The notes under the pieces: generated by a model
Databases searched by the model: none
What the model saw: only the letters and a program-made list of their open reading frames with translations
What the model was told of the DNA's origin: nothing
Part shown: positions 18,401-28,843 of the stretch, piece by piece
Numbering within the stretch: position 1 is the first letter of the stretch
Layout of the letters: the number at the start of each line of letters is the position of its first letter
Made by a program: the position numbers and the translations under genes
DNA from: Chara braunii
Lineage: Eukaryota; Streptophyta; Charophyceae; Charales; Characeae
Length of the DNA: 38,993 bases
Reading direction: 5' to 3'
NCBI GenBank assembly: GCA_003427395.1
Contig: BFEA01000100.1
Location: forward strand, 421,924-460,916

Positions 18401-18541
18401 CGACATAGGTTGGGCACCAAGGACATCTTCCTGCGATATAATAACCAGAAAATAGAAGATCTGCGCTGGTTGGATCAAAATACCCTCCTGGATCTGCAGC
18501 TCCTAAAAATTAAAGCAGGAGATCTGTGGTCAGCAGCATAA
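15419..18541 (+). pseudogene. LINE ORF1 (DUF4283-like plus Cys-rich knuckle), broken
   Basis: The first part is Glu/Gly/Lys-rich and ends with KASWAQRVRN, typical of plant L1 ORF1 N-termini. After a disrupted stretch (about 16016-16310) comes a DUF4283-like RNA-binding segment: IYPWQPKKLTPEEKREQL, FYWVELRHIPVEVQAAF, MMLALDLPNDQ. A frameshift near 16685 leads to a Cys knuckle (PWCFKCRAY, then LCTKSACPQHP). The rest is a low-complexity Pro/Gln/Lys/Glu region, then a compact segment to 18541 (WEVGLLTPSGAAHG, TKDIFLRYNNQK) of no recognised family. In-frame stops are at 16943 (TAG) and 17969 (TAA). ORF1 proteins coat the LINE RNA in RNP particles (family knowledge). Assigning 18002-18541 to ORF1 instead of ORF2 rests only on its shared reading frame. 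Confidence 0.65.
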
Positions 18542-18731
18542 ATCGGGGCCTTCTTAGTTAAACTGCTTAGAATCGGGGTTCTGCAGAGGGGCAACCTCCT
18601 AGACACAGAGGAGTGGGTGCAGCTGTAAATGAACCATCCCTATACAAACAAACAAAGCAATGAATGTAGTAGACGCCTTGTATGGGAAGGACAAAGCCTA
18701 GAAGCAACAAAAACGACAGGCGGACTTAGAC
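18542..18731 (+). other. ORF1-ORF2 spacer of the LINE
   Basis: Short stretch without a convincing open frame. The first endonuclease motif begins right after it. Confidence 0.5.
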
Positions 18732-19991
18732 TTGCGCACACTTAACGTCAAATGCCTTGCATCAGCAAAACAACCAAAAAAACAAGCAATTCTGGACCAA
18801 CTGAAAGGGGTAGAAGAGAGAGATTGGTCGGACGTCGTGTGTCTGCAAGAAACCCACCGAATGGACAACCCCGAACATAATCATATCCACAAGGAAATCT
18901 GGCCGCATCAGGCCTTCAGGGCCCACGCCCCGAGACCCGGTAGTGCTGGGGTAGCCATATAGCTACCCCCGGGAACTAAAGTGGAAATGCTCAACTGGGC
19001 AGCAGACCAAGAAAAAGGGAGATGGGTCTACCTACTGCCAATGCTGGAGATAAAGGTGGTCAGCATTCAGAATATATACGCCCCCAACGACTCCGCAGCA
19101 AGACAAAACTTTTTTGAGTCTCTCAAGGTAAAACTGCGAGTGGGAATCGACACGATTCTAGCAGGCGACTTTAATGCGGCCCCGGACCGCTGGCTGGACA
19201 TGTGGAAAATTTCATTGCCATGCCCAATTTATATAGAAAACGACGAAAGGATGATCACATAACTCTCACAATCCGTAAACCTTTTCGACACCTTTCGGAG
19301 ACATTTCCCTACTAACCGAAGGTTTACCTGCTTCCGTAAAAATAGCACAGAGAAAGCGTCAAAATCACGAATAGACTTAATCATGATCTCAGAAGAACTA
19401 CAAGGTAACCTTCAGATGGCAGAAATCTTCCCCCGCAGTCCCTACCCGGGGCTACACCACGCGATGTGCGTAGCCATCTTCTCATTCCGGAAAAAAACGA
19501 ACCAAGGTAGGGGGTTTTATAAACTCAACACGTCCCTCCTAGCGATCGACCGCTTTAAAATCTATCTCAAGGATGTGTGGTCCTTCTGGCAACACCAAAA
19601 GGACCAGATTAAAGACGACATATTATGGTTCAACAACGACCTCGCCTTTATAGGCCGCAAGTGCAATGAATACTCAAAGTTGCTTGCTGCACAACGACAT
19701 GCTGAAGAAGTAAATCTGCAACATCAACTGCACACACTACAACAACAGGAGGTGGATATAGAAAACCTAGAACAACAGACTGAGATAGCCAGGACCATCC
19801 AAACTATGGAAACACAACTTTTAAAGTACACGGAACACAAATGGCAGGGAATCAGGATCCGGGGCAAACTTTCCAAACACAATATGGAAGGCGCAATGGA
19901 CGCACGATCCTTTGCATTGGCCAAAGTCAAAACAGGGAGAACGGTAATAGAGGCACAGGAAGATCCAAAGCGCAACCAAGGACCCCTGTAA
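18732..19991 (+). pseudogene. LINE ORF2, APE-type endonuclease part
   Basis: One reading frame carries the APE motifs in order: RTLNVKCL (N10-like), VVCLQETH (catalytic Glu), IYAPND, LAGDFNAAPDRW, SRIDLIMIS and LHHAMCVA. The last is the position of the usual S-D-H, so the Asp next to the catalytic His is replaced here. In-frame stops lie at 18960 (TAG) and 19260 (TAA); both could come from CAG/CAA by C-to-T. The second half is a Gln/Glu-rich helical linker toward RT. The endonuclease nicks target DNA to prime reverse transcription (family knowledge). Confidence 0.85.
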
Positions 19992-19999
19992 CCTGTTTA

Positions 20000-22900
20000 C
20001 CTCTACAGCCGTCTGCACGAAAATTGCAAGAGACTTCTACCAGGAGCTATTCACGTCAGAATGCGGGCGTCAACCTGAATCACAGCGAAGGGAGGAAATA
20101 GAAGATTTTTTGCGCCCACTCAACAAATCCCTCTCGGAACAACAAAGAGAAGCCTTAGATAAACCCCTTTCGAAGGAGGACGACACTGATACAAATGGAA
20201 GAGGATAAAACCCCGGGCATAGACGGCCTACCCAAGGAATTCTGGGAAGTCATGTGGTCATGTATATCACAAGACCTGATGGACTATTACAATGTGGTAT
20301 GGTCGTCAGGACAAACAGGGGAATTGGTGGGGCAAGGAATACTAACACTTCTTTATAAGAAAGGGAAAAGAACAAATGTTCGCAACTACAGACCTATCAC
20401 TCTCCTCACCGTTGTCTACAAACTTATGGCCAAAACACTCACCAATAGATTAACACCGGTAATGGCGGACATCATACATCCTGACCAAACGGGGTTCATT
20501 CATGATAGAAATATTCAGGATAACATCCTCTTGGTCAACAAGATGATCAAACTAACAAGGCAGTCCAAGAGCAACGCAACGATCATCTTCATAGACTTCG
20601 AAAAAACTTATGGCCACGTGGACTGACACTTCTTAGATAAGTGTCTAAAAAAATTCAACTTTGGACCAGGTTTCAGACGTTGGGTAAAAATCTTGCATAC
20701 CAACGTGACCACCAGGGTAATGGTAAATGGTAACCTGGCCCCACCCATAAACCTTCAGAGATCTGTCAGGCAAGGAGACCCGATAGCCCCCTACCTCTTT
20801 GTCATAATCATGTTAACACTAGCCACCAACCTGAGAACACATAAGGAGATTAAAAAAAATCAGGTGACAGCAATCCCCCAGGAGGCAATCCCGGTTTGCT
20901 CGCTGTTCGCAGAAGACCTGACTCTGATGGTAAATGCATCAAGAAAATCAATGAAAGAGGTCCAACTTGAAAACATGATGGATCGCTTCTGCAAATGCTC
21001 AGACATGAAGGTTAACTGGGGAAACAAAACCCAAGGATGGTGGATACACCATCAAGGGGCGAGGCCACCAGAAATCGCCAGGCTAAACTGGCTTCCCAAG
21101 GAGACGCCCATCAGGGTGCTGGGTATCTCAATAACGGCAAACGGCAGGCCACCTACTAACAATGAATGGATCACTGGCCCGCCTTTGGCAAAGATGACCC
21201 TCTGGAAAGATAAACACACCTCCTTATTTAGTCGATCTCTGATCATCAACAACGTGGTACTGACCATGCTATGGTATAAATCGGCCATCTGGGCATTAGA
21301 TAAGAAGGACCTGCGGCCCCTGCAACGCCAGATCACCGCCTTCCTGTTGTGGGGGGACCATGAGAAACAGAATGTGATTAGCCGAGTGGCGTGACAATCC
21401 ATCACCCAACCTAGAACGAAAGGAGGCCTGGGCATCATCGACCCCCTATTACAGACTAAAGCACTAGCAATACAATGGCTTAAACGCCTGCTTTTCGACC
21501 CGGAGTCCCCGTGGAGAGGGCTGGCCATGGAACAAATTTCCCGCCTGGCCCCCCAGACATCAGATGTTAGTGACCCACTGATGTGGTTGGAAAATAGGGG
21601 ATGGCCCATCCCTAGGGCAGGAGCACAGACACAAGACCCCAGCCCTGACTCACCAAGGCAAGCAGCAAGGTCTGATTTGCGAAAGGACCCCTTTTGGCCT
21701 CACCTCCTCAAAACATGGCGAAGCCTCCCGTTGCCAGATAAGTCTCCACCAACAAGATGGGAGGAAGTGGCGCGACAACCCTTATTTGGCAATAGATGGG
21801 TGGTGGACTCAAAGGGCCAGACCCTGCACTGTATGGCCTTCCCCTGGCGGGGCTGGGTCAAAAAAGGACTAACAAGAATAAAAGATATATGGGACACAGT
21901 CAAAAAAGAGTGGATTGGCCCAGACTAGCTAAGGGAGAGACTACGGTATTGCCATCGGGCCCAAGAAGCATTGGAAGCGATAGTGGAAAAGATTACTTTA
22001 GATTGGTGGAGGATCTTACGCAAATGCCCCACCCTGCAACAGGCAGACTGGGTTACATTCCGGGAAGTACACGGCACAGTGGAAAATGTAGTCTGCAACC
22101 TCCTCGATGGGACAATGGTGGTGAGTCTTTTTCAAATGGGAAGAAGGAATGTCATCGAAAGGAGCAACCCGAAAGAAACGATGATATGTCAGAAGGAGGA
22201 CGTATTCAAAATAAGAGTCCTCCAAGAGGAGGAAAAATGGATAGCCTTCCTCCCCTCTACGCCAATCCATCATTTGGCCCTGGCCCCGAAGGAATGGAAA
22301 TGGACGACCCAGATGGGGAAGGGAAGGAGCCATACCAAATCATTGTACAGCCTAACAGTTAAATCTACCTACAAACTCCTGAGGCCAAAGATTAACCTAC
22401 GAGATCAAGTGGAGGACCGATGGCGGAACCATCTGAACATCAACAAAGAGGAGCTAAGACCAGTCAAATGGTTCAAAATGATGAGGGTGAAACCAACCAA
22501 ATTCGCCTCACTCCAATGGCAGATTAAGCACCGCTGCCTACCAACCAATAATTGGCTGATAGACAGAACATCCCTGGAACAAAAAGGCCAAGCGTTACCC
22601 TGGTGCAAGTTGTGCACCAACGCGTTTCCCTCCAGAAAACGTCCGGAGACAATTGAGCACATATTCGTACAATGCCCCGGTGCACTCTGGTTGTGGAGAT
22701 AGTGGGACAGAATCTGGGACCAACTGGAGACAACAACCCCGTGGCCATGGGACTGGAAGGCCCTGCTGTGCGAGGCTTGGCCTAGGGATCTGGTTGACCC
22801 CCTCGATGAATTTACTAACAACCTATTCAAACTGGGAAGAAGGGCGGTACTTTGGGCACTCTGGAGAAGACGTTGCACATATGAGATGGAAGGAGCAAGG

Positions 22901-23281
22901 CTAGAGGGCCCCGAAGTCATAGAGAATGTGCAACAACATGTTCAACTAGAAATAACAGACAAATGGGAGGAGGTCAGAACACAGATCCGCTCCCTAAATA
23001 CACACGAAGACGTCAAACAAACAGCTCAGGCTTTCTCCTCAAGTTGGCTAGGGGGGACAACCAGGGGGAAACTAGGGAGGGTGGAATGGAAAGGGACACA
23101 ACATGAATCCGGGGAGGGCCAAGAGAGGATGGAAATGGTAAGAGACTTCCAACTGATATTCCATAACTGGACCAACATTGATACAACTATCCCGTTCAAG
23201 CCCCCTGAGAATTTTCCCGACTTCTTCCCCCCCCCATCAAATTGCTTAGTGGGAATGCAGTGGTATGGGATGGATGGATGA
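20000..23281 (+). pseudogene. LINE ORF2, reverse transcriptase and C-terminal zinc-knuckle region
   Basis: After a one-base frameshift near 20178 a single frame runs to 23281. RT motifs: TPGIDGLPKEFW, LLYKKGKRTNVRNYRPITLL, HPDQTGFIHDRNIQDNI, IIFIDFEKTY, VRQGDPIAPYLF, CSLFAEDLTL, then KVNWGNK and GGLGIIDP. The catalytic box reads FAED where FADD is expected, and the first RT Asp (FIDFEK) is kept. The C-terminus has FASLQWQIKHRCLPTNNWL and C-x2-C...H-x4-C (WCKLCTN ... EHIFVQCPG), the zf-RVT arrangement of plant L1. Stops: 20624 and 21392 (TGA), 21926 and 22700 (TAG). Both TGAs and the 22700 TAG sit where Trp would fit. Confidence 0.9.
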
Positions 23282-23710
23282 TTTCTTGGAGTATCAGTTA
23301 TTGCCTGTGTATTATGCGACAAAAGATAGTTTGTGGGAACGGCTTAGTGGGAATACAAGTGGTAGGGTATGGATCATCTAGGACAGTTGGAGGGAGCAGT
23401 GGCAGTTGAATAGTATTAGCTTGTAGATGCCTATCTGGCGCCCTTTGTTGGAGGGTGAAGAGATACACTTCATAAAATGTCCGGCTCAGTGGCTATTTTT
23501 CCAGCGTTCTCAACAACCTGCTCAGTCAATCCCCTCGAACCCAGGGTAATCAATGCTGGCAGGAACCCTCTATATTGCTTTCTGACTACAATTTGTATAT
23601 GGGATGCTGGACCCGTTTTCCAACAGGTGACGCTCCCCACAAATAGATGGAGTCTCTCCCCAGGTGGTAGTGGTGTATGCTCTTATCAGCACCACTATCA
23701 CCGGTAGGAG

Positions 23711-23714
<4 letters not shown>
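23282..23714 (+). other. LINE 3' UTR with conserved terminal box
   Basis: The last part of about 200 bp (CTGCTCAGTCAATCC, GGGTAATCAATGCTGGCAGG, CCCGTTTTCCAACAGG, GCTCCCCACAAATAGATGGA) is shared in the same order with the older LINE at 13128-13605 and in part with 12792-13127 and 26269-26370. A conserved 3' end is what an element-specific RT would recognise; that role is inference. Confidence 0.7.
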
Positions 23715-23749
<35 letters not shown>

Positions 23750-23761
23750 AATAAAAACAGA
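23715..23761 (+). repeat. LINE poly(A) tail and 3' target-site duplication
   Basis: About 33 A at 23715-23747, then GGAATAAAAACAGA at 23748-23761, identical to 13606-13619. Confidence 0.9.
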
Positions 23762-24450
23762 AAATGGAAGCTTTGTCGGTTGAAGCAACATAAAACAGCA
23801 GATTGGGTTCTGAGAATCTGTGGGTTTCATTGGGCAGGGGTTTACAGACATGTTTCCAGAGACCTCGGATGGGGAGGGAACGGGTCTGGAAACTCCTCTG
23901 CAGGTCTCATGGGAATGCTCGAGTCTATCCATAGCCACTCCTTGAATCTCAGGTGGTAGTCCCTTGGGACTTCCTCTCCTTGGCTGTCCTCCCTTCCTTC
24001 TCCTTCCCAGTCCCCTGTCCAAAATACTTCCGCTACCCATCCCTCGGGCTCCCGGTCCCCGCCCAACCATTCCCTAGAAAACTGTAGTAACCGTTCCCGA
24101 ATGTCTTTAGATCTATGGAAATTGCCAAGTGATTGCTTAGTTGACTTCCACCTATGCGAGAGCTCCAGTTGGAAGTGCGTTTTGAATTGCTCCAATCTCT
24201 CTTCTCCCTCTACCTGAACCTGGTCTAAAGTTAGGACACAGCGCTGCCACCACAGGATCCACAGGATCGTTCTTCGGGACAGATGAAACATATTCGACAC
24301 AAAGGTGTTGTCTTGGAAGGTTGGGTAGTGGCCCAATAGGATGGCCCGCCAATCCCACGACCATTGATACCCTGGAGCCATTTGTTGCCACACCCTATCC
24401 CACCACCTCCTGGTCAAGATTGTTGTCGGGCATGCAGAAATATGCTATGT
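23762..24450 (-). pseudogene. Older LINE (minus strand), ORF2 C-terminal half, 5'-truncated
   Basis: The minus-strand frame from about 24450 to 23842 is homologous to the younger LINE's C-terminus: RRWWDRVWQQ, WSWDWRAILLGHYP, LSRRTILWILWWQRC, FSREWLGGDREPEGW, LRFKEWLWIDSSIPMRPAEE align with its WDRIWDQL, WPWDWKALL, KLGRRAVLWALWRRRC, FSSSWLGG and FHNWTNIDTTIPFKPPE. The frame begins around HISACPTTIL, matching HIFVQCPGAL. Beyond that the similarity fades, so the copy is truncated near 24450-24540. It continues across the younger insertion into 13605-13128. Confidence 0.85.
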
Positions 24451-24515
24451 AACACCTGCGGCCGCCAGCCCGCAGAATGTTGCGGCCCACAGCGGCCGAG
24501 GGGAGAGGGGGTTTA

Positions 24516-24541
24516 CCATCAGATCATTTGTGATCTGATGG
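24516..24541. repeat. 11-bp hairpin
   Basis: CCATCAGATCA and TGATCTGATGG pair perfectly with a TTTG loop. Confidence 0.7.
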
Positions 24542-25150
24542 CTGGGAAACACTCTGTCCTGATTTCCGGTGGGAGGTCTCTGTTTCTTTTTTTTTTTGGT
24601 CGTTTCCCTGTTTTCTTAGCCCAGAAATTCGTAATGAACTTGTCTGGCCGCTGCCAATCAGTGTCACACTGGGTTAGTCACCCTCCTATCCGACTGCTAA
24701 TGGGACCTCGCCCTTGGAGCAGTAGGTCGTGGGTGCCCTGGAATATGAGACCACCTCCCATCCCATCCTCACGTCAATACTCCTAGCGCAGCCCCTATCC
24801 GACTATCCTACCTCAGTGTGACCAGCACTCAGGACCATTACCCTACCAATGGGCAGGTAACTTGGACCGAACAACAATGATAGGCACCAGGGCTGATAGG
24901 TTGGGAAAAAGGTGGTAGTGGAATCAGCCGAGCCTTGTCAAACGGGAACTTCGAACGCCAGGCCCAGACAATCTACTACAAGCCCCAAGAGACTCTGGGC
25001 CCTAGGTTTCAGACAAGGTAGCACCCATTGAAGCAGTCTTACCGTCCTTCCCCTAGCTTACCCAAGGCCAAGCGGAACTCGGCCTAAGCGACTTGTACCC
25101 CTACCCTTACCCGGGGTCTAAGCCTTATATATATCCACTAGACAATTCAA
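24542..25150. other. No gene recognised
   Basis: Mixed sequence without a domain-bearing open frame or a repeat that I can match to the rest of the window. Confidence 0.4.
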
Positions 25151-26050
25151 CCCGAATATCAGTAGGAACTCAAGTGGCCAATACCTGTCCCTACCGCAGA
25201 TGCTAGACCCCACCCAGTGACTCGACCACCCCAATCTGATAGTTGTGTAGTTCGCAATCTATGTGTATACCCGAAGGCTGTGTATGCTGTGACGAGCTCT
25301 TTTTCTGATAAGCGCAATCTTTTGTGCAACCGGGGATGGGGGTACATAGAAGGGATCGGGGATAAATTGCATGGCAGTCCCTCCATCTTGGTTTTTCGAC
25401 GTTTTCTTCTTGGTCCCTTGATAGAAGGGTGGCAGGGGTTATGAACTTCGGGGTAGTTGGCCCGCGCCTTAGTAAGCGTAGGGGAATAATGTTTGTTAGG
25501 TCCTTTTTCCTTCTTTTCTTTCTTTTTCGATAGAAGTCCGTCTTTTTGGCGCGGCAATCGCGCGGGGAATTCCTTCGGAATTTTTGAATTGGTGATGAGC
25601 CCGCGCGGGTTCTTGGAATTTCTTTTTGCAATTAGGATCTTAATTAGACTAGGAAATTGGGTGCCTCGTAATTTTTGCCTGTAACTGCACATCGCTTCCT
25701 GCTTGCGCGCGCTTTGCTGCACCTGGGTCTGCGCTCTGTTCCCTCCGCGCCTAAATTCCAATCTCAACTATAATCTCTTCTTGCTCCTCCTTTGCTTACG
25801 TAGATGTAACTGTAATCTTCCCCTTTCTTGATATTCTTGCCCACGTCGCTGCGTGCACTCTCCCTTCTCTATCTCACTGGCCAGATCGGTACATGAATGG
25901 ATCGAAGCGTGGAGCGAGGCTACGTCCCCCACACCGCGGCCCAGCCATGCAGCCGCAGGCACTTCCTCCTTCCTTGCTCTTATTCTTCTCTAGCAATCCC
26001 GGTTATTGCGCGTTGATGCACAAGCTATAAATTCCGCAAGAGCGATTAAC
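25150..26050 (+). mobile_element. LTR-like promoter region, diverged relative of 26371-27230
   Basis: CTATAAATTCCGCAAG at 26025-26040 recurs exactly at 27206-27221, and TTAGTAAGCG near 25469 recurs at about 26527. GC-rich CGCGCGC patches beside T-rich tracts occur in both. I infer a diverged, partial LTR of the same broad family as the plus-strand gypsy. Boundaries are unknown. Open frames here have no domain. Confidence 0.3.
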
Positions 26051-26149
26051 TGATTCTCTAATCTACTTGGGAGTTACCGCGGTTGGTTGCAAAAACAGTG
26101 AACAAAGTAACCGCCACATTTTCTGGAATAAACTGGACATTTGTCAGCA

Positions 26150-26153
<4 letters not shown>

Positions 26154-26213
<60 letters not shown>

Positions 26214-26370
26214 NNNNNNNNNNNNNNNNNNNNNNNNNNNNNNNNNNNNNNNNNNNNNNNNNNNNNNNGTCTAAAGGCCCTTGCAATATCCCTCTATCCT
26301 GGCGGTGGTAAGCCAACCGTCAAAATGGAGGGCTTACCTGTTGGGCTGCTCCATCTATTGGTGGGGAGCG
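26154..26370 (-). mobile_element. LINE 3' fragment (minus strand) with poly(A) tail and N gap
   Basis: T60 at 26154-26213 (tail complement) runs into a 55-base gap (26214-26268), and the sequence then reaches GCTCCATCTATTGGTGGGGA at 26348, the box shared by the LINE 3' UTRs. It ends directly at the LTR start at 26371. The gap lies in a long homopolymer and its size is uncertain. Confidence 0.55.
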
Positions 26371-28711
26371 TGTGACGAACCAGCCTTCTCTCTCATTTTT
26401 TTTTCGAATTTTGCTCGGCCCAACAAGGCCCCTCTGTTTTTTATTAAAGATGCCTTGCTGAGACCCGTGTTAATTCTTGAAATTCTGTTTTCATAATTTG
26501 GGAAATGCATGGGAATTGCGCGCGCTTTAGTAAGCGCGCTAGGAATTTGGCCCGACAGTTAGAAATTCCAAAATAAATGGAACTCGACGTGTCCTTTTTT
26601 CTTGCATGAATGTTCTTGACTACGTCGCGAAAAACTCTGGGAATTTGTTGGGAATACGAATGGATGTAGGACTGCCTTTTCCCGCTCCTACTTTACGCGC
26701 GGATATGGTGATTTCAATTTTTGAACTAGCATAGGACATAGGAATCTGTAATTGTTTTGGTGTCTCTTTTTGCATTTGTGATCGGCGTCATGCAAGCGAG
26801 CTTCCCCCTTTCTGCTCCCCTCGCCATCTTCGACGCTCCCTTCGCGCCCGCGCTCAATCTCCTGCCGTAACCGTTTTTTTCCTCTCTCTCTCTCTCCTTC
26901 TCTCCCCGCTCGCCTTTTCTCTTTCTTGGTCATCTGAATCTTGGATCCGTTTTGTGCTATCCTGCGCACCCTTCTTCCTCCCACTCTGAGTCCTATGCCC
27001 AAGAGCCCGGTCGATCCCCTCCTCACTCCGTCCAGCCAAGGAGAAGCGTCGTGTACGGAGAAACTCCTATTACACGACGACTCTGATTGGCTGTAATCGG
27101 ACTCACCAGGATCGACATGGCTTTCGTCCGATTATCCCCAAGTCCTCTCTCGCCCTTCCCTGACTCAACCTTCATCCTCCCTCGTACCTCCCTCCCTTCC
27201 TACAACTATAAATTCCGCAAGCGCGCCCGCAAATCTCTCTCTCAACTCGTCTGCCAGCTTTCGGGAAGCAGTGGCAAGAGGGTATGTGTGGACTGCGAGT
27301 CAAAAAGTCCCGACGTGCTGACTGTAGCCTGGCCGGCGGTGCGCCTGATCGCCACGACGGACTGTGGGATCCGGGCAGGCCGTGTCCAGACTAAGTCAGC
27401 GGGGTGATGATCGCAGTGGTGGAAAGTGGCACGTGACAGTCGGGATCGCCAGTGCATGCATGGGATAGTGATTGGGGTTGAATGGATGAATGGCCCAGGG
27501 TCATAGTGGAACTTCACGACGGATGCGCCTCCTTGTCTGGAATCTATTCCTTGGAGTGAGTTCAATTTGATGGCAGTTAAGCCGAAAACTCTTTTTCATC
27601 ATCGGATTTTGATGTAATCTTGTCTGCTTCGCGTCTTTTCCTCCCTACCTTCTCTCTCTGTGACATGCACGATTATGGATGTTTGTTGATCTATTGCACA
27701 CAAGGAGTGAGATGATTGCTCCGACTAACGCCTAGTCAGTCGCGAGTTAGGGGTGCAGAGCACACGGAGAACTGGGTGTTGTGTGGCTGCCATTTTCGCA
27801 CCTTCCTCGATGAATGTCTGTGAGAAATGAATGAGAATGTTTGGATGATGTCATGATGAAGCGATTGCCTGGTGGACGCGTGTGTGACTAAGTCGTAGGA
27901 TCGTTGTGATGAATATGTAAGATGCATGCTGGATAAGATTTCACTATTGTCATGTGGATCGATTGTCCCGAACCGACTGGGCGCCGGCCTCCCGCCTCCC
28001 CGCCACGCCCCTTCCCGTATAACAAGAAGAGGACACGTGTATGCGAGTGGGACGTACGAGAAGTCGTTGCCAAGATCGACAGAAGATACTACTTCCCTCC
28101 TGAAACCCGATGCTCTAGATTTGTCAGCGCTGGTTTTGTTATTGTAGACACACACTTTCCGCCTTATTCGTTGCTATTGCCGTTTAATGAGTTGATCGTC
28201 ATCCCGTGGTCGGCAGTAGCGCCCCATTGGCCTAACACTCTGTGCAACGATTGTCGCCGCTTCGAGTGTTACCAATCGAAAGGCTTTCACTACCAAGTAC
28301 GAGAGGAAGATGAGCATAAGCAAAGGGCTACTTGGTTACGGCCTTCCACGTGAGATTCAGAGTTGTGTAATGAGCGGCGTTGGGACGTGACCCGGAAACG
28401 GGATACCAAGTATGTGCCCACCCCCTTCCATGCGAAACTGAAAGCGACGGCTCGATGGGAAGTTCAGCGATACTTTTTTTATTGAATTCCCCCGTGCCGT
28501 GCGTCCCGCGCGCGCCTTTTTCTCCCTCAAAACCCGCGCAGTGACGGACCCTCCCCCTTCTTACTAAGTCGGATCGACACAGGGGATTTCGGTTCCGTCT
28601 GTGTCCCCACACTCAACTTTCCAAAAGTCCTTGGCACACCCCATCTCGCTGTCTTTTGCAGCCCCTTCCGTAATTTAAACACTCCAAATGGAAGCCGGCG
28701 CAGGGCGTGAG
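26371..28711 (+). mobile_element. Probable 5' LTR/leader of the plus-strand Ty3/gypsy (right limit uncertain)
   Basis: Starts TGTGACGAACCAGC, a typical LTR 5' end, exactly where the LINE sequence stops. The first 640 bp or so recur inverted at 37830-38490, again beginning TGTGACGAACCAGC. A TATA box (TATAAAT) is at 27207-27213. A PBS-like TGGTATCGGAGC is at 28714-28725, one base different from the tRNA-iMet complement TGGTATCAGAGC used by many plant elements. If the LTR runs to the PBS it would be about 2.3 kb. No direct-repeat 3' LTR is found in the window, so LTR length is inference. A hairpin CGTCGTGTA/TACACGACG sits at 27047-27079. Confidence 0.5.
27952..28353 (+). CDS. Unrecognised 133-codon ORF upstream of the PBS
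   Basis: Composition is protein-like (RYYFPPETRCSRFVSAGF, TLCNDCRRFECYQSKGFHY) and includes C-x2-C...C spacing, but I recognise no family. It lies between the putative TATA box and the PBS, where an LTR retroelement normally has no gene. It may be an ORF inside a very long LTR, captured sequence or chance. The first in-frame ATG is at 27952. Confidence 0.25.
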   Translation: MWIDCPEPTGRRPPASPPRPFPYNKKRTRVCEWDVREVVAKIDRRYYFPPETRCSRFVSAGFVIVDTHFPPYSLLLPFNELIVIPWSAVAPHWPNTLCNDCRRFECYQSKGFHYQVREEDEHKQRATWLRPST

Positions 28712-28713
28712 GT

Positions 28714-28725
28714 TGGTATCGGAGC
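28714..28725 (+). promoter_or_regulatory. Primer-binding site (tRNA-iMet type)
   Basis: TGGTATCGGAGC, 11 of 12 bases identical to the plant tRNA-iMet-type PBS. It lies about 120 bp ahead of gag, the expected place for priming minus-strand cDNA synthesis. Confidence 0.6.
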
Positions 28726-28843
28726 CGACACGTGTCGGTTCTGACGATAGTAAGACGAGCTGGCGAGAGGAAGATCAGTTAAACGATTTAACCGTCTTAG
28801 TCCTCCCGTCACTCGACAGAGGTCCGCCGAAGCTCGACCAGAA

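Larger units (their letters stand above)
13620..23747 (+). mobile_element. Full-length L1-like non-LTR retrotransposon, 10,128 bp
   Basis: The element is bounded by a perfect 14-bp target-site duplication and ends in a poly(A) tail of about 33 A. In order it holds a 5' UTR of about 1.8 kb with tandem monomers, ORF1 (15419-18541), ORF2 (18732-23281) and a 3' UTR of about 430 bp. LINEs move by target-primed reverse transcription using their endonuclease and RT; that is known biology. At 10.1 kb it is longer than most plant L1 elements, which are usually near 6-7 kb. Multiple stops and frameshifts show it is now inactive, but the exact duplication and A tail argue that it is not ancient. It lies inside an older, opposite-strand relative. 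Confidence 0.9.

Noticed and set aside
13080-24600. Target-site duplication for the older minus-strand LINE
   Set aside because: The sequence next to its poly(A) (CTTCTTTTTTGCG) was compared with T-rich DNA near 24585, but the match is only T-run similarity.
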